A stretch of 64,000 nt of DNA, taken from NCBI GenBank assembly GCA_963662155.1, contig OY759269.1:21976378-22040377 (forward strand), in the 5' to 3' direction. Shown here in pieces: positions 20,900 to 32,809 of the stretch. Under the pieces are notes generated by a model that worked only from the letters and a program-made list of their open reading frames with translations, was not told where the DNA came from and made no database searches. The position numbers and the translations under genes were made by a program. The first letter of the stretch is position 1. Each line of letters starts with the position of its first letter. This DNA is from Lamellibrachia columna. Its lineage: Eukaryota > Annelida > Polychaeta > Sabellida > Siboglinidae.

Positions 20900-23200
20900 A
20901 TTTAATATTCAGATTGGTTAGAGTTAAAATAATACTGGTTCCACAAAGAATTGGGGGATATGCTGCTTCTCGACCGAATTCTGTGTGTTAAGAAAGCAGC
21001 AAGTTTTCACCAATTCTTTGTGCAACCAGCATCCTGTGTGTGCTTTGTCGTGTGTGTAGGCAGGGTACCTGCAAGCGATGGATGCTATGGGAACGGCAAT
21101 TTTCCCCACTGCCAGAGACTGTTATTGTCTCAGACTGCCAGAACTAACATAACTACGTGATTTAACATTGATGGTATACTTAGAATGAATGTTGCACTGC
21201 GCCGTGGAACCTCTCGTGGGCATCAGCAAGGTTACCCACTGTGTGCTGCCAACAATTGTTGGGTGTCGTATCTGAAACTGCCTGTCGTAACACACTATTT
21301 ATTCCCAGGTCATCCATCTGAACCTCTCTGCAATGACACTGGTCTTGGTATTCATCTGCAAATAGTGGTCGATAATGCTGACTGAGTTTGCATCATGCCA
21401 AGCAAACTATATGAAAGATGTGTCTTGGTGAATCCTTGTGGGGTAATTTGATGTGTATTCCATTACACACTACTTGCTGCAATTGCCCATCCTCGCTAGC
21501 CAGGGGTGGTAGTAGTACTACAGTACCCCCGGCAAATCTACCTGTTGAAACATGGTTTTGTCAGTTTATCCCACGCCACGTGCACATTTACGCTGAATCA
21601 TTTGTACTTCGACCCACGTACTGTCTTGATCGATGTGTTTCTGGGAACAGACGTGCCCGCTTTCAAACTTCAAAGAGCATTTCCAGGAAATGCCTGTCAT
21701 TACCCATCCGACCAGCGACAATGGGTCCACAGGCAATTAAAGTTGAGTTCCTGTATGCCGGCCTCGTAAATTCGAGCTTGCAATCCCATTGGTTAACACA
21801 GTAACTGAAAAATCAGCGTTTCAACAGGTTGATCTGCCAGGGTACTGATGTAGTGAGAAGCCCCTAGCGGCGAGGATGCAATTGGCTACATGTTATGAGT
21901 CGTTTTCTGACCTGCAGTTCCGTTTCTGATAATTATAACATCTTTATTATTGATCACATCTTATTTAAGCTGCCAATATCCTTGTTCTGTTGACATGCCC
22001 GTCTCTGACGGCACCTGACACAGTGTTGATAAAAGTAAACAACACCACGAGTGTGCTGTGCGTTGTCACGTGATGGCACCAATCCGATGACGTCACAGAC
22101 GAGAGACGCCATGCTGACATATCATCCTAATATAAACTTAGGTAAACTTTTCCGAAAGTTAGCAGCGTTTTAAAGTTGTGTATACATTACGGTTGCAGTC
22201 AGGTAGAGTGCCCAATGACATTTGCGGGTTTGTGAATGTGGTAACAATTCCCACAGTTCCAGTCATGACCTAGGCAACTGTAGTCCGCGCAACGGTGCAG
22301 GTTTCTTACAGCGGGACTGCAAGTCAAATGTACGGTCCAGTCTTCCCTAAACCGACAACGGAAAGTGGCAGAAATCTATGGGTTGTGGTTGGGCGATAAC
22401 TGCGTGACAGAACAAGACACAAGTACAGTCCTGTGTTAGACAGACAAACGCATGTCGAACATCCAGACATTTGTTCGTATGGTTTGATGCCACAATGATG
22501 CGCTGGTATCCGATTGTGACAGTGGATAACCATGTGTTCGTATTGTTACTGTCAATGTTAAGGTATTTCGGGATAACTATTATGACGTTCTAGTAGGCTC
22601 ATACAAGCATCTACGTGGCAAACTCACTGTAAATATAATTAAGTTTATTTGTAAGAGTACACGTATGACAGCCTGGAACTTGGGCTAGGCTGTATGTGAG
22701 ACCATAGTGTATTGGTATGTATAGCTATGCACAACGTGTGCTTATTGGATGCGTTATTTGCTGCAAGCGAATGTTTTCTCGCTTGGTTGCAATTGTTATA
22801 GCTGTGCTAAGTTGTTAAGCTGTGTTGATATTTAATTTATAGTCACGCCCTGTAGTGTCTGACACTTCCAGGGGAGACAGCATCAAAATGTGGTCCTTGT
22901 GTCAGCCAGTCTCGCACCACAATGCTATGTTAGCACTGGCTTATTTATAATTGTGATATTTCTTTATGTGTGCTTTTATACCAAAGACGATACCCAGTGT
23001 TCATACTGGCATTCAGGCCGACGCCAGTAGATGGTTCACGCAAGCTGTACCGGATGCGATCTGATATAAATGTGTGAACGGTTCCTTCATGTTCGATATG
23101 TTGTTTATGGTTCCATTGTTAATAAAGAAGGCGCTTCTATTGTTTTACTGTTGTTTGATACGTGCATTATCTTAATGATATTATTATAAGTGCCCTCTCC
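20900..23200. other. Likely 3' UTR or intergenic; no gene seen
   Basis: Several open frames of 60-130 codons occur (for example 21418-21804) but none shows a recognisable motif, a good splice context or an expected composition. An AATAAA at 23121-23126 followed by a TG-rich stretch could be a distal polyadenylation site for BICDL. That is weak inference. Confidence 0.3.
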
Positions 23201-23214
23201 AGACCGTGGTGGCT

Positions 23215-23335
23215 TTTTTGTGCGTGCGTGCGTGCGTGTGCGTGCATACATGTATGACATTTTGTGCGTGCGTGCGTGCGTGCATACATGTATGACATTT
23301 TGTGCGTGCGTGCGTGCATACATGTATGACATTTT
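23215..23335. repeat. (TGCG)n with ~38-bp direct repeat, three copies
   Basis: The unit is 'tgtgcgtgcgtgcgtg' followed by 'catacatgtatgacatttt', repeated three times with shrinking TGCG tracts. Confidence 0.85.
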
Positions 23336-23965
23336 CAATGGAACAACAATTGGAAAGTTAATCGTGTCAAACACTTGGCAGAACAATTATGAATGTCTCA
23401 CAGACAAGAGACAACTTTCTCTGTGTCGTGCACTGACCCGAGACTAATCTCCCACAAGTTGGGATGTACTTTGAAATGACATCTGCGAAATGGTGTCACA
23501 CCGTCACATATTTTGAAACAATTTGTTGTCGCGGGTTCTACTATATAATAGTAAAGTTGGAAGTTAATAAGACAATAAAATGGTGTGTGTCAAACATTAC
23601 ATAGCGTATTTACAGAACATTTAGGGGTATATCTTTATACATATGCATAGCCTTACTGATTTTTTATACAAAAAAGCATAGTATTATCTACACAGCGGTT
23701 AATGTACTCATATGATTTATATGCTACTTTTTCGACATTTGCATTAATGTTTATTGTAAACACACGGCAAATATCACGGTGAGAAATTACAGCTGGGATT
23801 TACTTAACATAAATATATTATCTCAGTGCGTAAACATAATTCATAGGCGTCGTTACAGCATTATCGATTACTTACAGGTGAGTACGCTGTCCACATGTCT
23901 CATCGTCGAGTCTAAGATTCAAGGCTTTCTGACGCCTATGAATAACTAATACTGACAACGTTGTG

Positions 23966-24035
23966 CGTGACGTACGAAGACACCGGGGTAAGAACGTTGT
24001 GCGTGACGTACGAAGACACCGAGGTAAGAATGTTT
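23966..24035. repeat. ~36-bp tandem duplication
   Basis: Two adjacent near-identical copies of 'gttgtgcgtgacgtacgaag' followed by 'acaccg(g/a)ggtaag'. Confidence 0.75.
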
Positions 24036-24547
24036 CGCTGAAAGATACCACGGCGAAAGTGATGTGCGTTTTGGTTGATTCAGCCAAGTAATACAATTGA
24101 TCAGGGTACCGTTTCACTAACATTCTTATGAGCTGATTATCTTAGTGACACGCTCCCCTTGGTACCCAACAGTCTTCGGAAAACGTAACCTTGTTTTAGA
24201 ATGGCACATCACGTGTGAGAAACACAAACCCGTGGGTCTCTGTCGGAAGAAGTGCCTTGAGCTGAGAAAGTTTGGGAACACCTGATCTCAACTTTCTCTT
24301 TGAATACAACCAACCAAAATATTATGTTCTAGTATCCTGTTATCCCAACTGTTTCTAGATCACCTATAAACAGAGCGTGAATTTAGCATTTTAGGTATTT
24401 ACGACCTGTTTGCCTTATTTGAAAACTGGGTTTGTGACCGATTTCGTCAGTTTTAAATCGCTCACATGGTAAGCACGACAACAAGGCTTTAGCCCGCGCG
24501 AATGTACCGTCACACCGCCCATCGTCACGGTAACTGCTGCGAGTTGG

Positions 24548-25422
24548 TTATGAACAACCGACCAGTAACTTGGGGTTGGCTGTTCGGGCCGGGTAAAGGC
24601 GATCAACCCCCGGTATTCGCGGCAGAAGTCCCGGCCCGTCAGCAGCACGCGGAGCCGTCAAAGTCCTCGGTGACTCTGCCGGCGACGACAACGACAACGA
24701 CGTCAGCGAAGACACTGTTGAGGACGTTGTCCGCTTGGTGGCGCTGTACTTATCGAGCGCCATGTTCGCTGCCGCTAGGTAGCGCTTGCGGCGGTTCGCC
24801 TTGTAGACGAGCAATCGTTCGGTCTCCTTCTCCTGATCGTCCAGCGCGTACTCCCAACGCAGACTTGAGATGTCCGGTGGAAGGACGCTAGTCTGTGTGG
24901 GATCAGACACGTACGGCTGTTGTCCGGCCGGCAGCTTTATCGGGCCACAGTCCCGCTTCGATTTACTGCCACTGCCATTGTTCGTGCATCGTTTGGCACC
25001 GGCGACTCCGCGTTGCCACTTTTTCCGTTTAGCTGCAGTTCCCGCAGCCTTTTCCCGACTAGCCAGTGAGTTTCGCACACCCGGTTGCCTAGGACCCGTT
25101 TGTTCAGGCTTTCTGAATATTGGTTTGGTCCGGCTGCTACGCTCCATTATGCTGGACGCCGAGGTGGTGAACGATTCGACGGTTCTTGCCGTTGAGCCGG
25201 CAGCCTGAGCACGCAACTTGGGCAGTTCGAACGGCTTCTGTCGGCGAACGTCGCAGGCACTGAACGGTGTCGTTGGTTCTGCTGCAGCAAGTGGCGCGCT
25301 TCTCGTCGTGACCGCGGGAAAACTGTCGTCTTTTTCTCCTCGCTCGGTGGCACCGTTGTTGCCGATGTCGATTTTGAAAGAGCTACAGTCGTCCAATGTG
25401 CAATCGCCATTCGACGGAAGCC
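24548..25422 (-). CDS. LIAT1-like protein, terminal exon
   Basis: LIAT1 is a partner of the arginyltransferase ATE1. The open frame ends at TAA (24548-24550) and is open back to an acceptor-like 'ttgttgcag' that would start the exon at 25422 in phase 1. There is no ATG before internal residue 84, so the start codon probably lies in an unseen upstream exon. Residues are numbered from a TTG at 25396. The recognisable part is residues 177-212, with SSLRWEYALDD, ETERLLVYKANRRKRY: a 'LRW..AL.D...E.ERL..YK.NRRKRY' block that I recall as the conserved LIAT1 signature. Upstream is low-complexity and Lys/Arg-rich (122-149). The exon is much richer in GC and CpG than its surroundings. It could be another protein with a similar short motif. 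Confidence 0.62.
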
Positions 25423-25647
25423 CTGCAACAACCGCGCATCGTTAATATATGTTTGTGTATAGCATGAAGCATAACGTGACATCATTTTCCCCGCGTTTCT
25501 ACAAAACTCGCCGTTTTGTCAATTCCCGCGTTTCTACATAACTCGCCGTTTTCTCCGTTTTTTTCCGCGTTTCTACAAACTCGCTGTTTTCCTGGACGTT
25601 GGGTTGCTGCCATGAATATACACCCAAACGATAGCGTAATCGGGTGA

Positions 25648-25725
25648 AATGTAAAGGCTCAGCGGTAGAATGTTCGCTTTGCCACGCAGCAGCGCGTGTG
25701 CGATTCCCGTCTATTGCATCTTTTT
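25648..25725 (+). pseudogene. tRNA-Gly(GCC)-like pseudogene or Pol III promoter
   Basis: 'ggctcagcggtagaatgttc' is a good tRNA D-arm/A box, 'tttgccacg' holds a GCC anticodon as in tRNA-Gly, 'gtgtgcgattcccgtc' is a slightly degraded T-arm/B box, and TTTTT at 25721 would end Pol III transcription. The acceptor stem pairs poorly, so a working tRNA is unlikely. The D-arm half is repeated inverted in the right arm of the foldback element. Confidence 0.6.
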
Positions 25726-25833
25726 AGTTGTACTTATAAAGTAACACTTAGACAAACATGTTAAAATTAAAATAAACACCATGCCATTGGCACAATAACT
25801 TTTAAAGTTTACCATAGCTCATCAACACAATAC

Positions 25834-25941
<108 letters not shown>

Positions 25942-26275
25942 AGCGAACATTCTACCGCTGAGCCATACATTTTCACCCGATAACGTTATCGTTTTGGGTG
26001 TATATTCATGTCAGTCACATGGCGCAGCCCAACGTCAAGAAAACGGCGAGTTTGTAGAAACGCGGAAAAAAATAAGAAAACGCCGAGTTTGTAGAAACGC
26101 GGGGCGCCAAGTTATGGACTTCATAGTATGTATAGCTGCAATGGTATGTGTTCTTACGCACACGCACGCATGCACACACAAACAATGCACATATGCACGT
26201 ATGTACACGCATTTATGTATTTTGGCGTGTGTACGTTATACGTAGATATACAGTACTAACATAAATTCACGCATT

Positions 26276-26337
26276 CACGCACTCACGCACGCACGCACGC
26301 ACGCATGCGCGCACGCACGCACGCACGCGCGCACACA

Positions 26338-26402
<65 letters not shown>
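26276..26402. repeat. (CGCA)n then (CA)n microsatellite
   Basis: A CGCA tract grades into a pure CA tract of about 60 bp. The same kind of composite occurs at 61128-61251. Confidence 0.95.
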
Positions 26403-26405
<3 letters not shown>

Positions 26406-28224
26406 AACATGTCTTGCGGGTTATGTTTGTCGTACTGTGGAAACAACGCTAGCCAGCTCATTTGTCACACCAATTCAACACATAATACATATCAAGTAGG
26501 GGTCATAATGTACTGAACACATTGATGCTATATCAATGTACCGAGTGCAGGCATTGACCTACATTATCAGTGACATGGACAGGGGAAGACATAATAAAAC
26601 TGTTACATAAACTCACTACGTACATGAGTACGCAATTATCTTTGTTTGTTCGCCAAAAGAATGACATGTACTAAATAATTAGATACAATGAAAGCCTAAG
26701 GGGCCGTGTACCGCAGTTAACGGCGATAACTCATGAGACGTCGCTCACTGAATGGTGTAGGACCGCGACGGCTTCAGACGTCTACGTATCGACAATGACG
26801 TATGTACTGTACTAGATCCACGATCTCAATTGGCGCCTGTCATGCAACGGGAGAAACATTCAACAGGCTTCCACAGCAATACTGTCGAAGATATGATTGC
26901 TATACTATCCAGGCCAACATTTTAATTAGGCAACAATTTACTAATAATAGTAGTCTTTTCAGATATATCACGAAAAGAACTGACGATAATACATCATTTT
27001 TGACTTTCTAAAACAACGATGACGATATTGTGAGGAGGTTTGATATTTAAGTAATCTTGTTGGAACATTTGTGATACAAACAATACAACTACAAAGGTCG
27101 CTGAGATATTATTTGGAAATGTTTGATTATTGGTTAACGCTGCTACCGGTCAAACAATAACTACACGTCTTATGCATTATGTTTTATTCACACACTTTGC
27201 TAAAGAGACATATCTCGCACTCGTATAAGACTGGAACAGACTTCAAGAAAAATGGAATTTTTTTCTTTGTTTAAAAAATAGCATACATGTGTATCCTGTT
27301 AAAAATAAACTGTAACACATTTCCAGCGAAATATGGGTATCCTATGTATTAACCAAAATAGTCCTTTTGTTTTCAACGAAGTATAATTACCTATCCGAGT
27401 CTCGACTACAAAGGTTGTTACACTTCCTATGAATAACAGAGTTTGGTAACAACTTACATGCTGATAGTCCTTTTGTTGTAAAAATGAAACTTGTTTCGGG
27501 TATACAGACAGGCGGACATTCTTTGACAAGATATGTTCACAAATCGACTGGTTTTACGAGATATTTTCACACATCGAATGAAACAAACTTTCACAGAACA
27601 TAACATGGCTACATTCAAGAGTGTCCTAATTAAGAGCCGCGCAAATGTTCGTATCAGCGAGTAAGGTAAGTAAGGAGCAAATACCTTCCCACGTGAAACT
27701 CCACCGGTTAACCATCCACAGATAACCTTCCCAAGTTGCCTAGATGTACATAACCGTCCAACTAACACCGCGATAGTCCTCGCAAATCTAACTCTTCGTT
27801 GTAAGATTCGCACCACGACCACGGTTTGGTTCTTTGACGCAGATCAACTGTTTGACACACCAACGAAGATATTTGTTACTTGCGAAATGGTACGACAATC
27901 GTTTCTCTCTATCTATTTATGACGTTGGTACGCCAGTCTATAATCCCGACGTGGGGCATGTCAGTGGCTTCTGCTGACGCGATCTCCTGCAGAATGATTC
28001 ACCTGCAGTGCTGTGTCAATGGCCGAAGGAGATCGCGCAAAGCCGCTTTATTGTTGATTCCAACGCCAATGAGATTATAGCGGATCCGCAGTAGACGTGT
28101 AGGCGGCTCTGTGCGTGTTTTTCCGAGAAGGCACCACGACACTGCCGCCCAACGTACGGCGAGGAAGACCGTAGACTTGGCTTGAGATTTGACTTGTCTT
28201 GCAGGTCAATTACTTGAGACTTCA

Positions 28225-28345
28225 CTTGACTTGTCAGTTTGTGACTTGCCAACACGTCGGGCACATAGAAGGTCTAACTGCGCCACTTGTCAGTTTGTGA
28301 CTTGCCAACACGTCGGGCACATAGAAGGTCTAACTGCGCCACTTC
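28225..28345. repeat. 56-bp tandem duplication
   Basis: Two adjacent, essentially identical copies containing 'tcagtttgtgacttgccaac' and 'cgggcacatagaaggtctaa'. Confidence 0.9.
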
Positions 28346-28539
28346 CACGGTTGCGTGTATCTTCACGAACCGCAGGAATATTCGCGCATCGTAACGCAAC
28401 ATCTTAAAAGCACAAAGTCTGATCGTTCCATCGTAAAATCGTGTTAGATCGTTACATAGAATAAGAACAACTATATCATATTGACCGCCCAAGTCTGTTT
28501 TCATGAACCACAATTTTTAAATACATAATTTGACCGTTA

Positions 28540-28745
28540 TCTTTTTATGCTGTTCCGCATGCAATGTAATCATGATATACGAGTATAACTATTTAGATAA
28601 CGGTAAAAAATATGAACAATTTGTGGTTCATTAAAACACACATGGGCGGATGATATTTGGTTTACATTTCTTTATACGATATAACACGATTTCATGATAA
28701 CACCGATCAGACTTTGTACCTTTAAAAAATCACATGTTTAGACAG
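28540..28745. repeat. Dispersed repeat family A, copy 4
   Basis: Shares 'ccgcatgcaatgtaa', 'catgatat', 'tggttcattaaaacacacat' and 'agactttgtacctttaaaa' with the copies near 2330, 5400 and 13310. Confidence 0.6.
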
Positions 28746-30539
28746 ACATGTTGTGATATTCGATCATACCTGTGACTGGTGTATTTAGGTTACTTAGAGA
28801 CCATTCGTCGCATATTCGTTGACATTGTTTGAACTATTGACAACATGCATTTCCAAAGTCGTCTATTCACATATAAACTGTTTACGAAGCCTTTTAGCAC
28901 ATAAATCAGTCACGCCGAGTCTATCCAACCGGTGATCACTTACTGGTAAACACTGGCATTGTACTTCCACTGTTTGCCTTTTATTAAACACTACAGTGCT
29001 CTCTCATTATAAGGAGCTCCCGCTGTAAGGAATACGCGATTGAAGAGAATGTACAGCGATTTTCATTGGCTAACTCGAAGTAGCTGTAAGTAATCTTTCG
29101 TGTAATTGAAATGTTTCAATTCTCATAAATCTGTGATCTAAAGTGACAAAATAAAAAAAAAAGTCACAACACACGAGTACCTCTGTACTGTCTAGTTTGG
29201 CATGCTAATAAATCAGCCATCCCCGTTCTGGCCTGCATTGTTTTATATACCAATGTATATAAGGAACATCCGATATATGGAGCAGCTTGACCAAATTCAT
29301 ACATGTTCCTTGTAGCTACGTGCCAGAAGCGCCTCTGTACTTTATTTTAGTAAGTATTCTATAAATGAAGAGCTAAAACACAAATGGCCTAAGTCATTGT
29401 CATTAAGTTTAAAGAAACAACCGTTATCCTGTTTTCTAATTACAAGTTCAAGTGACTAAAATATGCATTTATTACCTCCAAAGTCAGACAAAGATGAACT
29501 GCTGTACATGGCGCTGTAAAAAAGGAAATTCCTGTAGGGTATCAATAAATTCACCAACTTTCACAAAGTAGTAATAATTATTCAATATTTTTAGCAACGC
29601 GTGATAAGGGCGTGATAGTGGCTTGGAATTTGTCTGACTAGCTGCAAACGTCTGGAACAGCTCTCTGTGGGCCAACAGGAATACCGTCCTGTGATAGGCT
29701 CGTGTCGCGTCCAGCGAAACACACTCCGGGGAGGCATTTTCTCGGTAATTGTTAATGGTAATATTAATTCTTAATTTTAAGGGGCACGTGATATTAATTC
29801 GACGCCAGTAATACATAATCAACAAAAAAAACTAGGGTGATTACTTTCTCTATGGCAACAAACGACTTCGCCGACATTGAATGCAGGCGACATTCATTGA
29901 TATATCCAGGTGCTTTTGGTTCAGATGAAGCTCGCAGACACGAGAATTATGAAAACTAAGACACATGAACTTTGTAAGTTTTGGAAAATAGGCTTCCATT
30001 TGTTTGTAGTTTATATAAGGGGTGTCAATAACGTCAAACAACGTTCTTTTATAACGTAACGTTCTTGATATGGTAACTAGCACTGTATGTTATGACGTCA
30101 CTTCCGAGACACGGATTTTCAGTGGCGTTGACACATGAGCAACAGGATATTCTCAGTGAATCTGATGTCACTAAAATGAGGAAGCAAATATGGGAACGGC
30201 CGCAACGCGACACAATCAGGCAATTACTTGTGTCGTCTCTAATGGGACGACAAACACGGAGAGCGTGGCCCCGTAAGCGGAGTTACTCACGCTTGTCTAT
30301 TCACCTGTATCTGAGGCGTCAGAACACAACTTAGCCACTTGAGCGGGAGATTGACGTATAGAGCGCCGGTCAAGCGGCTGTTGACGCCGACGAGAGCACA
30401 CGAGTTTCGATAGTCAGGAGCTGGCTCGCGTCAGTTATGGTCAATGGTTAAATGTATCTGTGTAGCCGTCAGCCCACGGGAGAGTGGGTGTAGAGCTTCA
30501 TGTCGTATTGTATTGACACAGTTATTCCAAGCAGACGTG

Positions 30540-30845
30540 AAAGTTTACGAGAAGGAAGAGGAACAGGAAGAGGACGCATAAGAGGACACAGAAGAAACAC
30601 CTCAAAACGACCCAGAAAAAGACACAGATGAGGACATAGAAGAGAATCATGAAGAGGACCATGAAGAAGACACGGAAGAGAACACAGAAGAGGACACATA
30701 AGAGGACCCAGTAGAAGACATAGAAGATGACACAGAAGAGGACACAGGTGATGACACAGAAGAGGACACAGGTGATGACACAGAAAATTACACAGAAGAG
30801 GACACAGAAGATTACACAGAAGAGGACTGCGAAGAGGACACAGAA
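30540..30845. repeat. 15-bp-based purine-rich minisatellite
   Basis: Imperfect repeats of 'gaagaggacacagaa' and variants. One forward frame reads Glu-Asp-Thr repeats for about 50 codons but is closed by stops upstream. A minus-strand frame reads Phe/Val/Leu-rich repeats. I regard both as non-coding. Confidence 0.8.
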
Positions 30846-31565
30846 GTTCCGTTTTTTAAACATAATTTAACTTTTCCCGCAACTTTTCCAAAACGAATGT
30901 GCAACGCATCTGAATATCAATGTAAATGAATCGTTCAATTAACTTTAACCAAATGGTTTGATGCGGATCAATCCATGAAGTGCCAGCCACATAAATCCGA
31001 TACGGACAGTATAATGGCACCGCCGACCGTGCTGTCTACAGAGAGAACCATGTGCTGGCAATGTATACTGGCGGTCGTATTTAACGTATTTGACGAAATA
31101 CTAGGCATACATATTACAGAAGCGAGCAAACACACTGGCCGAATGTAAAATATTGAACGGCAAATGATATGTTACAATGACTCAAAATAATGTGAACTTT
31201 GGGCGAATTTAGTTCTTAGTGCAAATGAAAACAGTTAACGATGAACAAGTAGCACCGGAAACGTATTTCCGGAAATGCGCACCAGTGCCACCGCCCCAAA
31301 CGTCGCAGTTGTACGTCTGCGTGAAAGGATAATGAGAAATGTGGTGGGACGCAGCGACAAAGCTAACACCGAAAACTTCAAAATCATTAGACGAAGCACA
31401 TATCGCACGTGCACCTTTATTAAGCCATACTACTGGCATTATGTGTCCACTGTCACGTTTTACCTGTGTACACGATACTTCCAGGTACTTCTAATTAAGC
31501 GCAGACTATTATGTACGAAACAATTTCTCGTCCAGGGATGGTTGAAGGACTTCGTCGAAGTCGTG

Positions 31566-31868
31566 GACTTTAGATGAATATACCTTAACTTTAGATGAAT
31601 ATACCTTAACTTTAGATGAATATACCTTAACTTTAGATGAATATACCTTAACTTTAGATGAATATACCTTAACTTTAGATGAATATACCTTAACTTTAGA
31701 TGAATATACCTTAACTTTAGATAAATATACCTTAACTTTAGATGAATATACCTTAACTTTAGATGAATATACCTTAACTTTAGATGAATATACCTTAACT
31801 TTAGATGAATATACCTTAACTTTAGATGAATATACCTTAACTTTAGATGAATATACCTTAACTTTAGT
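31566..31868. repeat. 21-bp minisatellite, about 14 units
   Basis: Near-perfect tandem 'ctttagatgaatatacctta' plus one base. As 21 is a multiple of three, the minus strand stays open as a KLRYIHL heptapeptide repeat, which I do not take as a gene. Confidence 0.93.
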
Positions 31869-31984
31869 CCTCTTCGCTCAAAGTAGAGCAAACAATACTT
31901 CTCCAACACACTTTATTGTTGGCTGCTTTCTTCATCTCTTTCCAGATGGTTCCGTGCTTCGTCGTTTCCTCGATTGATCACTTG

Positions 31985-32095
31985 TATGTATGTTCTATCC
32001 ATGAATGGTCTCTGGGTGGTATGTTCTATCCAAGAATGGTCTCTGGGAGGTATGTTCTATCCATGAATGGTCTCTGGGAGGTATGTTCTATCTAT
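31985..32095. repeat. ~34-bp direct repeat, 3-4 copies
   Basis: Copies of 'gtatgttctatccatgaatg' followed by 'gtctctggga/tg'. Confidence 0.8.
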
Positions 32096-32465
32096 GACGT
32101 CAATTTCCTGTTTTCGATCTGTTTCCTGATGCTGTGTTGGTTTATCTCGTGAGCTCTTTGTCATTCCATTTAATTTTGGGAATATATCTGATACATTTGT
32201 TTATGAATGTTTCGATTTTTCTGGTTGTTGTCTTGGTTACTCTCCATGTTTTCTGGCTGTTGTCTTGGATACTCACCATGTCTCAGGGCCACAGAGCAAC
32301 ATACTTTTCACATTGGTGTTGAAGATTTGGATGTTGTTTATTGTTGACAAGGAAGGTGCATTCCACGATGTTTTCGAAGTTGTGAATGCATGCCTGGCCT
32401 TTCCAATCCTGCTTTTGACATCTTCGTATGTTCCTCCTTTGCCTTTCACTAGACTGCCCGGATAG
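32095..32465 (-). mobile_element. RTE-type LINE fragment, inverted part
   Basis: Read on the minus strand it encodes, in order, NITFTYPGSLV, IFNTNVKSMLLCGPETW and WRVTKTTTRKIETFINKC. These are C-terminal landmarks of a LINE ORF2 ('FTYLGS', 'VLLYGSETW', 'TFINKCLRRI'). A 32-bp internal duplication and several frame breaks are present. It is oriented opposite to the adjoining 32520-32806 piece. Confidence 0.75.
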
Positions 32466-32519
32466 GTAAATGTAATATTCTCGTCTATATATTTTCTTTG
32501 AACTGTATTTCAGATGGCA

Positions 32520-32806
32520 ATAAGTAGTGTGAAATGAAGTTATCACAATTAAAACCAAATTGGATCGGACACGTCCTGAGACTGGAAGAAGACAGCCGCC
32601 GCGTGACAGCTTTAGCATGGACACCTGAAGGCAAACGGACAGTGTGTCGCCCAAAGCCAACCTGGCGAAAAAAATTTGAAAATGATAAACAAGAACTGGG
32701 GAGGAATTCGTTGAACGAAGTCAAACAGGTGCCCAAAGACAGAGTGAGCCGGGAAAGGGGCGCTGCAGGCTTATGGGCCACCATACCCGAAGAGGATAGG
32801 TAAGAT
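32520..32806 (+). mobile_element. RTE-type LINE 3' fragment, forward part
   Basis: Encodes NWIGHVLRLEEDSRRVTALAW, PEGKRTVCRPKPTWRKKFE and a DRVSRERG end. This is the usual 'WIGH.LR...ALTW.P.GKR..GRP..TWRR..E' tail of LINE ORF2. It continues the order of landmarks from the inverted piece just upstream. Confidence 0.78.
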
Positions 32807-32809
32807 AGG

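Larger units (their letters stand above)
26480..30500. other. No gene supported
   Basis: Moderately AT-rich sequence. Open frames up to 122 codons (27454-27822 minus) and 80 codons (30092-30334 plus, a true ATG) have no recognisable motif and no convincing splice partners. I leave them uncalled. Confidence 0.4.

Noticed and set aside
21418..21804. 128-residue open frame after BICDL
   Set aside because: No recognisable motif, and a second overlapping frame of similar length is also open. More likely 3' UTR or intergenic.
24870..25208. Forward-strand gene opposite the LIAT1-like exon
   Set aside because: Open because of high GC. The minus frame has the conserved motif; the forward one has none.
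25648..25725. Functional tRNA-Gly gene
   Set aside because: The acceptor stem does not pair well and the T-arm is altered, so I call it a pseudogene or promoter relic.
27454..27822. 122-residue minus-strand frame
   Set aside because: Biased hydrophobic/basic composition without motif, splice partner or repeat explanation. Too weak to call.
30522..30863. Hydrophobic repeat protein (minus) or acidic protein (plus)
   Set aside because: Both derive from a degenerate 15-bp purine-rich repeat and lack start, splice or domain support.
31460..31909. 149-residue KLRYIHL repeat protein (minus)
   Set aside because: Produced by a 21-bp minisatellite. The unique ends have no motif.
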